A stretch of 64,000 bases of DNA from Cyanobacteria bacterium RU_5_0 (GCA_012033255.1 JAAUSF010000001.1:62001-126000), one strand, 5' to 3'; shown: positions 18,129-27,345, numbered from the stretch's first letter. Notes: a model not told the origin generated them from the letters alone. Made by a program: numbers and translations.

Positions 18129-18370
18129 TTTTTGAGGAAAACTGCATAAGGCGCTTTAACGTTGGCAACCAGTCCGATACGCTTTAATGGCTGCTCCTCC
18201 TGTGTTATGGGTAATTCCCGAGGCGTATAAAGAAAGCACCCTTTGTCCGCCTGACCAACTAAATATTGGTCAGCTTTGCGTCCACGGCTAGGTCCAATTC
18301 CAACCTGTAGTTCACCCAGATCCAAGTCAACGCCATAACCCCAAAAAATAGAGCCTGCCTCTTCAAATTC
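18125..18370 (-). pseudogene. remnant of a gene related to the 270-aa island protein
   Basis: A minus-strand frame encodes AGSIFWGYGVDLDLG through PYAVFLKN. The FWGYG and PYAVFL motifs echo FFWGIG and PYCVQL of the gene at 15215-16027. The frame stays open to 18487, but beyond about 18370 it is the antisense of another plus-strand remnant, so the N terminus has been lost at a junction. Function is unknown. Confidence 0.4.
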
Positions 18371-18373
18371 AGC

Positions 18374-18592
18374 CAATATTGGGAAGAGCGCAATCGTGAA
18401 CGCTTTGCTCAAATTGCAAGAATGCTGCACAAAGCTGAACAAGAAGCTCTTTGGGCAAAACTTGAGGAGCAAAAGACACCACGCCATCCATCAACAGAAA
18501 ATTTACAAGTGGAAATAATTCGCTCTTTGAGTCATTCTCTCGAAATAAACTTTATTGTTCTAGCCAAATACTTTGATATTCTATTTGGATGA
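18374..18592 (+). pseudogene. C-terminal remnant of an unknown charged helical protein
   Basis: A plus-strand frame without a start reads QYWEERNRERFAQIARML and onward to AKYFDILFG before a TGA. Its composition is that of a real protein: amphipathic, and no stops for 73 codons. It meets the minus-strand remnant at about 18370, which suggests a deletion or rearrangement junction that fused two gene tails. Confidence 0.4.
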
Positions 18593-18723
18593 TCCTCTAC
18601 CCACTCCGAAAGTATGAATCGCGCAGTATGGAACTGAGATAAGTTGAGCCTTTGGATGGGCGCAGCGAAAAGAATAGACGGAATAAGCTAATGGTATCCA
18701 GGATTGTATACGCATCCATTCAC

Positions 18724-19089
18724 ATGAGTTATTATCCAGAGTACAGCCCGACCCCTGACGACAAGTGGTTAGCACTGGCACAGTTATTAGGGGAATTTGG
18801 TGATGATGCTTATCTCGCAACGTTGGCAACGCTTGGTTATGAGCAATATGGTTGTGGTGCTGTTGGAGTGGCGATCGATCGCACAGCCAGCATTTCTCCG
18901 CCCACGTATCTTTCACGTTCATACTGGGTAAAGTTGTTAGAAGGAGAGCGACGGGAGCGATGCTTAGAGGCGATCGATCACTACGATCCCGATACGCAGC
19001 TTGTGTTGGTGATTCGCCAACGCACTCCTGACCCGCATCGATTTTGGATCACAACTTATCTGCTGGAGTGGGAATATCATTTGGCGTAA
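18724..19089 (+). CDS. small conserved-looking protein of unknown function (121 aa)
   Basis: The sequence MSYYPEYSPTPDDKWLALAQ begins at ATG 18724; the frame extends to 18652, but the extra 24 residues look random. It is a soluble alpha/beta protein ending in LLEWEYHLA, with no recognised motif. It is followed by an IS110 transposase remnant on the other strand. Confidence 0.5.
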   Translation: MSYYPEYSPTPDDKWLALAQLLGEFGDDAYLATLATLGYEQYGCGAVGVAIDRTASISPPTYLSRSYWVKLLEGERRERCLEAIDHYDPDTQLVLVIRQRTPDPHRFWITTYLLEWEYHLA

Positions 19090-19182
19090 GCTCATGAAAA
19101 ATAGCTACTATTTCATTTCATTTTTTCTATTTCATTGACCTCTTTTATTGATTCACCAAGACAGGCATGCTCATCTGTAAAC

Positions 19183-19377
19183 TCATAGACTGAGCCAGTT
19201 TACAATCGCAGAACCCTTTCGCCGCCATGCCGCGACCTCCTTCGCTTCATCATAGGCTCCTCGGTTTTGCCAGCAGTGAACCCAGAGGTGTAGCCACTGA
19301 ACGCCAGCGATCGCCGCTGAATGGGGCTTGCCTTTGTCGCGTTGGATTCGGTAGAAGACCGATCGGTTGGTGTCCAA
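19183..19377 (-). pseudogene. C-terminal remnant of an IS110-family transposase
   Basis: The 64 residues contain YRIQRDKGKPHSAAIAGV, HCWQNRGAYDEAKEV and a final RRKGSA. This matches the end of IS110/IS116 transposases, where a KG-K-H-AA-R-A stretch, CWK-R-PYDE and RRGSPL occur. The catalytic N-terminal part is missing, so it is inactive. It marks past insertion in this island. Confidence 0.55.
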
Positions 19378-19463
19378 AGTTATAGGACGGCAAGATTATC
19401 GGTGAGGCGATTGTTTGAATAAAATCGGTTGGGCAATCAGAATTAGATTGATGTGAATTTGCC

Positions 19464-19472
19464 CAAAGGAGG
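19464..19472 (+). promoter_or_regulatory. strong ribosome binding site deciding the GNAT start
   Basis: CAAAGGAGG lies ten bases before ATG 19483. The longer frame from 19453 would place this site inside the coding sequence, so 19483 is the likely start. Confidence 0.7.
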
Positions 19473-19482
19473 ACTCATTCTC

Positions 19483-19995
19483 ATGGCAGTGATTGTGCGA
19501 GATGCTCTTGCTCAAGAGTTTAATGATGTTGCATCGCTAACTGTAGAGGCCTATCGCGAATATGCTCAGACACTGACCTCAGACAATTGGGAGATCATGC
19601 GAACCAGCTTATCCAAGGTGGCAGAGATAGCGAAGCAGGGACAATTGATCGTTGCTCAACGAGATCAAGAGTTAGTCGGGTCGGTTGTTTACCATCCTCC
19701 TGGAGTATCGGATCGTCGTCTTTTTCAGCCAGAGTGGGCATCGTTGCGGATGTTAGCGGTATCGCCACAGCACCGAGGTCAAGGAATCGGACAGCAACTC
19801 AGTTTGGAATGCGTTCATCGAGCGAAGCAAGACAAAGCGGCGGTGATTGGGCTACATACGAGCGAGTTGATGGTAGCAGCAAGGCGGATGTATGAGAGAC
19901 TGGGATTCAAACAAGAGATTGAGTTGCCCAACCATTTAGGAATACGGTATTGGCGGTATGTGTTGAAGTTGGCGGAGTCGTTGCCAGCGAGATAA
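19483..19995 (+). CDS. GNAT-family N-acetyltransferase
   Basis: The 170-residue protein has the GNAT core: LRMLAVSPQHRGQGIGQQL is beta4 with the pyrophosphate-binding R/Q-x-x-G-x-G/A loop, followed by MVAARRMYERLGFKQEIEL. It transfers acetyl groups from acetyl-CoA to an unknown amine. The stop codon lies inside an attC-like half site (19991-20020), the arrangement seen in integron cassettes. Confidence 0.9.
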   Translation: MAVIVRDALAQEFNDVASLTVEAYREYAQTLTSDNWEIMRTSLSKVAEIAKQGQLIVAQRDQELVGSVVYHPPGVSDRRLFQPEWASLRMLAVSPQHRGQGIGQQLSLECVHRAKQDKAAVIGLHTSELMVAARRMYERLGFKQEIELPNHLGIRYWRYVLKLAESLPAR

Positions 19996-20020
19996 CAAAT
20001 CGTTGGAGCGGCGAATAGAG
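19991..20020 (+). repeat. attC-like half site behind the GNAT gene
   Basis: GATAACAAATCGTTGGAGCG and the next bases match, with about two differences over 30 bp, the inverse of the right half of the attC-like repeat at 14991-15073. The opposite arm is not recognisable, so this copy is degenerate. Confidence 0.5.
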
Positions 20021-20145
20021 TCTTCTAGCTTCGTTTACATCGGTGATTGATCTTAATTGAACGGAACATTTTTTAGAATTGATCAAGCGTTAGAGAATAT
20101 CTAACTTGGCACACTATCTTATCTTGACTCGTAAGACTTCTGCCA

Positions 20146-23070
20146 ATGACCTCACATCATCCAATTTGGACGCTGACGACTGAGGATGTTTATCAGGCCT
20201 TGGGCACTTCTGCTCAGGGGCTTGCGGAAGACGAAGCTGCATCCAGGCTGAAGCAATATGGTTACAACGAGTTGCCAGAACCGGCACGGCGATCGCTGCT
20301 GTTGCGCTTCATCGACCAGTTAACACACTTCATGGCACTGCTGCTGTGGGTGGCAGGAATTTTGGCATTTATCTCCAACACACCTGAATTGGGTTGGGCA
20401 ATTTGGGCAGTGATCTGGATTAATGCGGCGTTTAGTTTCTGGCAGGAATACCAGGCAGAGCAGGCGTTAGCAGCCTTAAAACGAGTGCTGCCTGTCCAGG
20501 TCAAGGTGTATCGAGGGGGTGTGCTTCGTACAATTCTGGCGCGAGAGTTAGTTCCAGGGGATGTGATTCAGCTCGAAGAGGGCGATCGCATCTCTGCCGA
20601 TGCCAGATTGGTTGCAAGCCAGTCTTTTTATGTGGATGTTTCGGTTCTCACAGGGGAATCGCTCCCGGTTTCCAGACATCCGGAACCTGTTACCACCGAA
20701 ATCGTGCCGCCTGCCGAGGTCGCTAATCTCATCTTTGCAGGGTCTACCGTTGCTACAGGACGGGGAACTGCTGTAGTTCACGCCACGGGAGCGCAAACAG
20801 AATTGGGTCAAGTGGCTCATTTGACTGCCAGCGTCAAACGAGAACCCAGCACGCTAGAGGTACAAATTGCCAAAATCGTTCAGTTAATCACCGTCATAGC
20901 CGTGGGCATGGGAGTCACCGTGTTCTTGCTGAGCTACCTGCTGATTGGCATGGACGTGAAGGAGAGCTTTGTCTTTGGTATTGGCATTATTGTTGCTAAT
21001 GTGCCGGAAGGACTATTGCCCACCGTCTCGCTGGCTTTGGCGATCGCCGTTCAGCGTATGGCACGACGCAAAGCCCTAGTCCGTCGCTTGTCTGCGGTTG
21101 AGACTCTCAGTGCGACAACGGTAATCTGTACCGATAAAACCGGCACCTTGACGAAAAATGAGATGACCGTTTGCGCCCTCTGGATTCCAACAGGGAGGAG
21201 TCAGAAGCCAGGAGTCAGGAGTCAGAAGTCAGAAGATCGGGGAGATGGGGGAGGTGAAGAAGTCAGTTCTATTCCCTTTTCTTCTCAATCTAAAATCCAA
21301 AATCTAAAATCTAAAATTGCTTCATCCGTGATTGAGGTCACTGGCGTAGGTTATATGCCCCAGGGAGAAGTTCGCATTCCTGACTCTGTTGAACCGTGGA
21401 ACGTTGATCTATTGCTGGCAGGAGCTGCCCTATGTTCCAATGCAAAATTGGTTCATCCGGTAGGCTCTAGTCAGTGGCAAGAGATTGGTGACCCAACCGA
21501 GGCAGCATTGCTGGTGGTTGCTTTGAAAGCAGGGCTAGATCTTGAAACATTACAGCAGCGATCGCCCAGGCTTCGCGAAATCCCGTTTGATTCTCGCCGC
21601 AGAATGATGACAGTAGTGCTGAACTGGAAATCCTCTGATCTTTGGACGAATGAAGCTCCCTACCTCAGTTTTACAAAAGGTGCTCCGGTGGAGGTGTCAC
21701 AACGCTGCCGCTTTATTCTGCAAGACGGGCAACCCCACGATATGACAGCCGCAGAGCGGGATGCCGTGATTGCAACAAATGACCATCTTGCCAGTCAGGG
21801 CTATCGAGTATTGGGGATCGCGGCTCGCAAGGGAGGCAGTGAATTGCTAGAGCAGGATGCTCACAACCTGGAGTATGACTTGATCTTTATTGGGTTGATG
21901 GCAATGATCGACCCACCCCGGACTGAAGTTGCAGAGGCGATCGCGCTGTGTCATCAGGCAGGCATTGCCGTCACGATGGTTACAGGGGATTATGGATTGA
22001 CCGCAGAAGCGATCGCCCATCGCATCGGCTTAGTCAATCACAAAGCCAGGGTCGTCACGGGTGAGCAAATGGGGCATCTCTCCGATGCCCAACTCCGCCA
22101 AATTTTGCACCATCATCAGGCAGGGTTAATCTTTGCGCGAGTGGCACCAGAGCAAAAACTGAGATTGGTGCAGGCATACAAAGCGCTGGGCCATGTCGTT
22201 GCGGTGACAGGAGATGGGGTGAATGATGCTCCAGCACTGCGGGCTGCCAATATTGGCATTGCAATGGGCATCAGTGGTACGGATGTGGCGCGGGAAGCCG
22301 CCGATATTGTGTTGATTGATGATAACTTTGCCACGATTGTGAGTGCGATCGAGCAGGGACGGGCAGTGTATCAGAATATTCGCAAGTTCATGACCTACAT
22401 CTTGTCCTCCAACGTTCCAGAGATTGTGCCGTTTTTGGCAATGGTCGCGTTCAAAATCCCACCTGCACTGACGATTTTGCAAATTCTGGTGATTGATCTA
22501 GGAACTGATATGGTTCCGGCGCTGGCGCTGGGTGCAGAACTTCCCGAAACAGGCATCATGCAGCAACCTCCTAGACCGAAAAAGAAACCGTTGCTTGACC
22601 AGTGGTTGTTAGTTCGGGCGTATGTTTTCTTAGGCATTATTGAAGCGATCGCCGGCATGGTAGGCTTTTTCCTGGTTTGGTGGAGCCACGGCTACGCGAT
22701 CGCCGATATTCAGCGCGTCACTCCAGCCATTTTGGCTCACACCGCTGATCCGACTGTCACTGCCATTTATCGTCAGGCAACCACCATGACCTTAGCGGCG
22801 ATCGTTGCCTGTCAGGTAGGCAACATTTTTGCCTGTCGCTCCGATCGCGCTTCTATTTTTAGAATTGGCTGGTTTAGTAATCGGTTAGTGTGGGTCGGAA
22901 TTGCCGTTGAGTTGGTCTTGCTGCTGGCAATTGTCAATATCGTTCCGCTATCGCAGATTTTTGCAACAAACTCTCTGACTTCCTGGCAGTGGCTGGTTTT
23001 ACTAGTGTGCCCACCGTTCGTGTTAGGGGCTGAAGAAGTGCGAAAGTGGATTGCTCGTAGAATGCCATGA
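20146..23070 (+). CDS. cation-transporting P-type ATPase, Na,K-ATPase-like
   Basis: Landmarks are TGES, NVPEGLLPTVSLALA in M4, ICTDKTGTLTKNEMTV with Asp at about 330, [19 protein letters not shown] and the M6 sequence LVIDLGTDMVPALALGAE. M4 and M6 are of the Na,K/H,K (P2C) type, unlike the Ca2+-type pump at 2431-5337. Residues about 351-391 are an insert encoded by tandem GGAGTCA-type and AAAATCT-type heptamer repeats that are normally intergenic in cyanobacteria, yet the frame is kept. Length 974 is typical with this insert. The transported ion is not certain. Confidence 0.92.
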   Translation: MTSHHPIWTLTTEDVYQALGTSAQGLAEDEAASRLKQYGYNELPEPARRSLLLRFIDQLTHFMALLLWVAGILAFISNTPELGWAIWAVIWINAAFSFWQEYQAEQALAALKRVLPVQVKVYRGGVLRTILARELVPGDVIQLEEGDRISADARLVASQSFYVDVSVLTGESLPVSRHPEPVTTEIVPPAEVANLIFAGSTVATGRGTAVVHATGAQTELGQVAHLTASVKREPSTLEVQIAKIVQLITVIAVGMGVTVFLLSYLLIGMDVKESFVFGIGIIVANVPEGLLPTVSLALAIAVQRMARRKALVRRLSAVETLSATTVICTDKTGTLTKNEMTVCALWIPTGRSQKPGVRSQKSEDRGDGGGEEVSSIPFSSQSKIQNLKSKIASSVIEVTGVGYMPQGEVRIPDSVEPWNVDLLLAGAALCSNAKLVHPVGSSQWQEIGDPTEAALLVVALKAGLDLETLQQRSPRLREIPFDSRRRMMTVVLNWKSSDLWTNEAPYLSFTKGAPVEVSQRCRFILQDGQPHDMTAAERDAVIATNDHLASQGYRVLGIAARKGGSELLEQDAHNLEYDLIFIGLMAMIDPPRTEVAEAIALCHQAGIAVTMVTGDYGLTAEAIAHRIGLVNHKARVVTGEQMGHLSDAQLRQILHHHQAGLIFARVAPEQKLRLVQAYKALGHVVAVTGDGVNDAPALRAANIGIAMGISGTDVAREAADIVLIDDNFATIVSAIEQGRAVYQNIRKFMTYILSSNVPEIVPFLAMVAFKIPPALTILQILVIDLGTDMVPALALGAELPETGIMQQPPRPKKKPLLDQWLLVRAYVFLGIIEAIAGMVGFFLVWWSHGYAIADIQRVTPAILAHTADPTVTAIYRQATTMTLAAIVACQVGNIFACRSDRASIFRIGWFSNRLVWVGIAVELVLLLAIVNIVPLSQIFATNSLTSWQWLVLLVCPPFVLGAEEVRKWIARRMP
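21194..21318 (+). repeat. short tandem heptamer repeats inside the ATPase gene
   Basis: AGGAGTCAG-type units fill about 21194-21240 and TCTAAAATC-type units about 21288-21318. Both are classic cyanobacterial STRR families usually found between genes. Here they lie in the nucleotide-binding domain without breaking the frame. Confidence 0.8.
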
Positions 23071-23120
23071 TTCTGGCGTGCTAGCAATTTGTTGGTCGAG
23101 GTATTGCCGAAACGCTTTTC

Positions 23121-23140
23121 GGTCTTTCACCAGAAAGACC
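23121..23140 (+). terminator. hairpin downstream of the P-type ATPase
   Basis: GGTCTTTC-ACCA-GAAAGACC is a perfect 8-bp stem with a four-base loop, 50 bp after the stop at 23070. It lacks a following T run; a second hairpin, AAACCC-CTTT-GGGTTT, follows inside the repeat at 23148-23189. Together they may end transcription. Confidence 0.4.
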
Positions 23141-23147
23141 AGACATC

Positions 23148-23189
23148 GTCCCCAAACCCCTTTGGGTTTTCTCACAATTGATTTGGGAT
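23148..23189. repeat. 42-bp dispersed repeat, copy 1
   Basis: The sequence from GTCCCCAAACCCC to GATTTGGGAT is identical to 28127-28168. It contains an AAACCC/GGGTTT hairpin. The longer copy at 28 kb shows it is one arm of a palindromic element. Confidence 0.8.
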
Positions 23190-23287
23190 TGCTATAGCTG
23201 TATTCGTTGAGGAGAGTGCCATCAGCATCCAGCTTCAATGCGAGTTACCGGAACAATGACAATGTGCATTGAGACATGGTGCTTCCC

Positions 23288-23911
23288 TTATCCACTGCAT
23301 AAGTTATCAAACATTCGTGCTGACATGACTTCTGGAAATTCCTCGCAGTATTCCTCATAGACGGTTTTGGCAATTCGCTGCGATCGGTGATGTGCCAGTT
23401 CAGTTTCCAGTGCATCTACTACATCCCACGCCGCTGCACACTCTCTCGCTCCAGGTCCCTTTTCAGTGCAAATCGCGTTCGCATTTTGAATCGCATCCTG
23501 TAAATCTTTTTCCAACGTGGAGGTTAGTGGATGTTCAATAAATTTACTTTTAGTCAGGATATCGGAAACAGAAATAATGCCGAGCAGTCCGCTTTGAATG
23601 ACGGGTGCCCTGAGCAGATCATTATCTGCAAACAAACGAGCGACATACTCCACACTCAGGTCAGGATTAATCACAATACACGGTTTGGTCATCACCTCAT
23701 GTACCCGAATGGTATGGGGATCTTTGCCAAAAGCAATGACCTTGTACACAATGTCCGTTTCGGTGATAATCCCATACGCATCTTGTTCATTGCGTCGATC
23801 GACAATCAGCGATCGCCATCCCCTTTCTTTCATCAGCAGAGCGGCTTCAGCAACGGTCGCAGAACCACGGATGGTTGCCACATCTTTGGTCATGATGTCG
23901 GATGCTTTCAT
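23288..23911 (-). CDS. CBS-domain pair fused to a CP12 domain
   Basis: Two CBS motifs (about residues 1-125) are followed by a CP12-like tail: the pair C...CAAAWDVVDALETELAHH, then YCEEFPEV. CP12 binds GAPDH and phosphoribulokinase and switches the Calvin cycle by redox; CBS pairs bind adenosine nucleotides. The usual C-terminal disulfide partner is absent: where CP12 has ECRxY the protein reads SARMF. The frame is open to 24034, but AGGAGG at 23921-23926 supports ATG 23911. A hoxY fossil lies directly upstream. Confidence 0.88.
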   Translation of the reverse strand: MKASDIMTKDVATIRGSATVAEAALLMKERGWRSLIVDRRNEQDAYGIITETDIVYKVIAFGKDPHTIRVHEVMTKPCIVINPDLSVEYVARLFADNDLLRAPVIQSGLLGIISVSDILTKSKFIEHPLTSTLEKDLQDAIQNANAICTEKGPGARECAAAWDVVDALETELAHHRSQRIAKTVYEEYCEEFPEVMSARMFDNLCSG

Positions 23912-23937
23912 CACGATGAACCTCCTGGGAATTTCTC

Positions 23938-24130
23938 TTAACCAAACTTGATTTGTTGTCCTACCAAGTGGGGCGTTTCGCCTGCTAGTAATGGTTCCAA
24001 AACGGCTCGAATCCGGTCTGCTGGCGGAGGACAACCCGGTAAGTAAATAAACATCGACGGATACAATGGCATGAACCGGAATTACCCAATCTAAAAGCGG
24101 GGGAACAATTCCTGGCTCTTGGGGAATTTA
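23938..24130 (-). pseudogene. hoxY: C-terminal remnant of hydrogenase small subunit HoxY
   Basis: Minus-strand frames read LLDWVIPVHAIVSVDV and then YLPGCPPPADRIRAVLEPLL to a final QQIKFG stop, the end of the bidirectional NiFe-hydrogenase small subunit including its FeS-ligand PGCPP motif. The two parts are out of frame by a tandem TTAC duplication at about 24030-24037, and an in-frame stop lies upstream. No other hox gene is in the window, so this is a fossil of a lost hydrogenase. Confidence 0.65.
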
Positions 24131-24217
24131 TCCGTACTTCTCTGCTACTTCAGCATAACACCGTGGCAAGATCGGTTTGGCGCTGCCGAAGGGATTGCGT
24201 AGCGTGGGGAGTGTCAA

Positions 24218-24517
24218 CTAATCAAACAAACCATCTACAGTTTGCCGAAAAGCAATCAAGGCATGCGTTGCCTGAAATGGCTTCAGGTCTTCTAGCAATT
24301 GGGCAGATGTCTCTGGAGCAACAATCGTTTTGATTTCAATATTGGTGTTGTAACCTGCCATATCTCCCATGCGTCTCCCATGACTTCCAGCGCCCTGCGC
24401 CGGAATAATCGTATAGCCAGACACACCCAGTTGTGTTAGCAGGTGGATCAGACGATCCTGCAAGACAGCTTCACCAATAATCGTGACGAGAATACCTTGG
24501 GCTAAGGAAGAGGACAT
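24218..24517 (-). CDS. PII-like signalling protein
   Basis: The protein of about 99 residues has ILVTIIGEAVLQDRLIHLL, then GVSGYTIIPAQGAGSHGRR, the T-loop base and a NIEIKTIV strand. This is the ferredoxin-like fold of PII/SbtB-type proteins. SbtB-like members bind cyclic AMP or adenine nucleotides and control bicarbonate uptake. The frame extends to 24553, but ATG 24517 is the plausible start. It lies between FtsH and the CBS-CP12 gene, both linked to photosynthesis control. Confidence 0.7.
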   Translation of the reverse strand: MSSSLAQGILVTIIGEAVLQDRLIHLLTQLGVSGYTIIPAQGAGSHGRRMGDMAGYNTNIEIKTIVAPETSAQLLEDLKPFQATHALIAFRQTVDGLFD

Positions 24518-24613
24518 AAAAACTCCAAGAACATTTGTATTTAAGGGCTTCAATGAAGCAGTTGTGGTTCTAGTGATTGGGTTAGAGAATGCTGCTGATC
24601 AGCATCCAATATC

Positions 24614-26488
24614 TCAAAGTGCTGGTGCAGCTTGAACCTGGCTCAGCAAGTGATGCAGTTTATCACCTTCGATCGCTTCTGTTTCCAAGAGTTGCATCGT
24701 GATGGTTTCCAACAAGTCTCGGTTGTGATTGAGTGTATCCAACGCATGTTGATGGGCGGTTTCAACAATGTCTTTTACCTCACGATCGATCGCCTGTGCG
24801 GTTTCCTCGCTCATGGAACGACGGGCATTGGGCATACCATCGTTCAAAAACATCGGTCGTGCGCCTTGCTGATACGCCAGCGGACCGAGGATTTTGCTCA
24901 TGCCAAAGGTCGTCACCATTTGCTCTGCTAAGTCGGTCGCCCGTTGCAAATCGTTGGATGCGCCAGTGGTGATGCTGTTAAACACAATCTCTTCTGCCGA
25001 TCGCCCGCCCAACAAGGTGGCAATCTGCCCTCGCAATTCTGCTTCATCCATCAAGAACCGATCTTCCGTGGGCAGTTGCAGCGTATAGCCCAGGGCTGCC
25101 ATGCCACGAGAGACAATCGAGATTTTTTCGATCCGACCACTCCCCGGCATCAGCGAACCCACTAGGGCATGACCGACTTCGTGGTATGCGACAATTTTCT
25201 TTTCCTTCTCGTTGAGGACGCGGCTTTTCTTTTCGAGTCCAGCCACAACCCGCTCGATCGCTTCGGCAAAGTCTGCCTGTGCTACCGCCTGACGCCCGTT
25301 ACGAGCCGCTAACAGCGCCGCTTCATTCACCAGATTTGCCAGGTCTGCTCCGGCAAAACCAGGGGTGCGGGTGGCGATCGCCCTTAGATCCACATCTTCG
25401 CCTAACTTCACCTTCTGGGCATGGATGTTGAGAATCGCTTCTCGTCCTGATAATGCGGGGCGATCGACCAGCACTTGCCGATCAAACCGACCGGGACGCA
25501 AGAGGGCAGGATCAAGAATTTCAGGGCGATTGGTGGCTGCCAGCACAATTACCGTGGCATCCTCCACAGCAAATCCATCCATCTCAGATAGCAACTGGTT
25601 CAGCGTCTGTTCCCGTTCATCATTGCCGCCATAGAACCCGCTACTGCTGCGCGACTTGCCGATCGCATCCAGTTCATCAATAAACACAATGCAGGGAGCC
25701 TGCTTCTGCGCTTGCTCAAACAAATCTCGTACCCGTGAAGAACCCACGCCGACAAACATTTCCACAAACTCAGAGCCAGAGATACTGAAGAACGGCACCC
25801 CTGCTTCCCCAGCCACGGCTTTCGCCAGCAGCGTTTTACCCGTCCCCGGAGGACCAACCAGCAACACTCCCTTGGGAATTCGCGCCCCAATCTGGGTATA
25901 ACGTCCTGGTGTTTTGAGGAAATCGACAATTTCAACTAACTCAGCCTTGGCTTCCTCCACCCCCGCTACATCGGCAAAGGTCGTCTTAGCAGCTTCTCCC
26001 TCAACATACACTTTAGCTTTGCTTTTACCGATCGAGAGCATACCCTGAGGACCGCCACCGCCGCGACGGACAAAAAACTGCCAGATGCCTACAAAAATCA
26101 GCGGGGGAATCACCCAGCCCAACAAACTGGTCAGCCAACCATTTTGGGGTGGCGGAGCGGCAGCAAATTCAACGCCCTTTTCTTCGAGCAAGTTAGGCAA
26201 GCTCAAGTCAAAGATAGGGGTAGTTGAGAACACTTGCCCAACCTGATCATCACCTGTTTTCAATTGAAATCGAATTTGATTTTGTCCCACTTGCACCCGT
26301 GCGACTTCTCCTTCTTGCACCTGATGGATGAACAGGCTGTAGGGCACTCCGGGAATTTGGGGACCTAAGATGGAAGGCAAGATAAAATTGGCAACCAGGA
26401 ATAACGCTCCCAATATCAGAAAAATGTTATTGAAGAGACGAAACCGTGGAGGAGTTGGTTGATTTTTAATCGGCATAATAATTACCAA
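24614..26488 (-). CDS. ftsH: ATP-dependent zinc metalloprotease FtsH
   Basis: The 624-residue membrane protease has an N-terminal segment, a periplasmic/lumenal part, a second segment ([17 protein letters not shown]), the AAA+ module with Walker A GPPGTGKT (K218) and FIDELDAIG, then the zinc site HEVGH (H436, H440). Thylakoid FtsH removes damaged D1 and other membrane proteins. The start may be ATG 26476 (MPIKNQ) rather than 26488. Its neighbours (HLIP, NblA, Rieske, PII-like) fit a photodamage response. Confidence 0.96.
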   Translation of the reverse strand: MVIIMPIKNQPTPPRFRLFNNIFLILGALFLVANFILPSILGPQIPGVPYSLFIHQVQEGEVARVQVGQNQIRFQLKTGDDQVGQVFSTTPIFDLSLPNLLEEKGVEFAAAPPPQNGWLTSLLGWVIPPLIFVGIWQFFVRRGGGGPQGMLSIGKSKAKVYVEGEAAKTTFADVAGVEEAKAELVEIVDFLKTPGRYTQIGARIPKGVLLVGPPGTGKTLLAKAVAGEAGVPFFSISGSEFVEMFVGVGSSRVRDLFEQAQKQAPCIVFIDELDAIGKSRSSSGFYGGNDEREQTLNQLLSEMDGFAVEDATVIVLAATNRPEILDPALLRPGRFDRQVLVDRPALSGREAILNIHAQKVKLGEDVDLRAIATRTPGFAGADLANLVNEAALLAARNGRQAVAQADFAEAIERVVAGLEKKSRVLNEKEKKIVAYHEVGHALVGSLMPGSGRIEKISIVSRGMAALGYTLQLPTEDRFLMDEAELRGQIATLLGGRSAEEIVFNSITTGASNDLQRATDLAEQMVTTFGMSKILGPLAYQQGARPMFLNDGMPNARRSMSEETAQAIDREVKDIVETAHQHALDTLNHNRDLLETITMQLLETEAIEGDKLHHLLSQVQAAPAL

Positions 26489-26575
26489 TCTATAAATAAA
26501 TAATGGAATACTCTTGCAGCATGACTGAATGCTGTTTGATTTGTGGGGTTATTTGATTAACTACGACATCAAAAT

Positions 26576-27061
26576 TCAGCGGCTAAAAAGATTCCTTCCC
26601 ACGGTGCTGAAGTAAGTTCTCACTGGGAATCGATAAAATCCGATGATTGAGCGCCCGATCAAGGCTAAGTGCAACAAAAAGGTTAACCCCGTCCACACGA
26701 TCGATAGCAGGGGCGGAGAAGCACCAGAAGCCGTAACCAAAGCGTAAGCTGATACTCCAATCAAGGTGGGTGGCAACAACACAAAAGCCACTGCACTGAG
26801 CCAGTATCTCCAACCTAGCTTCACCCCTTCTACATGCGCTCCTGTCCAATTTCTACCATTCCAATGCCAAACGAGAGGCGGTGAGCGATCGACCATCAAG
26901 AGCCATTGTCTTTGCAGGTTAGCCGTGAAAATGTGCCGACAAGTGTTGCAAGCCATTGCATCCATTAGGGACAATGCTTGAATCTGACCCAAACGACATG
27001 CCGGACAGGGGTAAACTCCCTGCTCATTAAAGCCTTGAACCGAGGTGTCTGCACTGTCCAT
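26576..27061 (-). CDS. zinc-ribbon membrane protein of unknown function
   Basis: This is a 161-residue protein. The N terminus has two CxxC pairs (CPAC near 19, CNTC near 38) typical of a zinc ribbon. Two hydrophobic segments follow (WLSAVAFVLLPPTLIGVSAYA and LSIVWTGLTFLLHLALIG), with a WHWNGRNW loop between. It is probably membrane bound, with the zinc ribbon in the cytoplasm. It lies upstream of ftsH on the same strand. Confidence 0.7.
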   Translation of the reverse strand: MDSADTSVQGFNEQGVYPCPACRLGQIQALSLMDAMACNTCRHIFTANLQRQWLLMVDRSPPLVWHWNGRNWTGAHVEGVKLGWRYWLSAVAFVLLPPTLIGVSAYALVTASGASPPLLSIVWTGLTFLLHLALIGRSIIGFYRFPVRTYFSTVGRNLFSR

Positions 27062-27202
27062 GAAAATAGCAATTTGAATTGGTTTTAACTGAATACAGAT
27101 TAAAGTATTTGACTAAGTTCGGCTATTTACCCTCCCATCTGCTCACTTTAATGAAAAGATGGGAGTCAAGAGCAATCTAGAAATTGCTAAGTCCAAAAAA
27201 CG

Positions 27203-27345
27203 TTATCCAAAAAACGTTGGAATGTAGCCGATCGCAGCAGAGAACTGATCAGTTGGATACTTGGCAGTTTTCCAGGGTGTTACACCGATTAGTTCAGCAA
27301 CGTTTCGATAACCGGCTTGACGCAGTTTGAAGGTCGCCTCAGATG
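27203..27345 (-). pseudogene. remnant of a rhodanese-domain protein
   Basis: A minus-strand frame reads ASEATFKLRQAGYRNVAELI and VTPWKTAKYPTDQF, which matches the C terminus of the intact rhodanese at 28171-28548 (EAASKLREAGYQHIAELI, AWKMAKYP). A stop precedes it, and no N-terminal half exists. It is a degraded paralogue about 1 kb from the intact gene. Confidence 0.7.

Noticed and set aside
23023-23238. 71-residue minus-strand frame at the end of the P-type ATPase
   Set aside because: It overlaps the ATPase tail and runs through the 42-bp repeat; no conserved motif was recognised.
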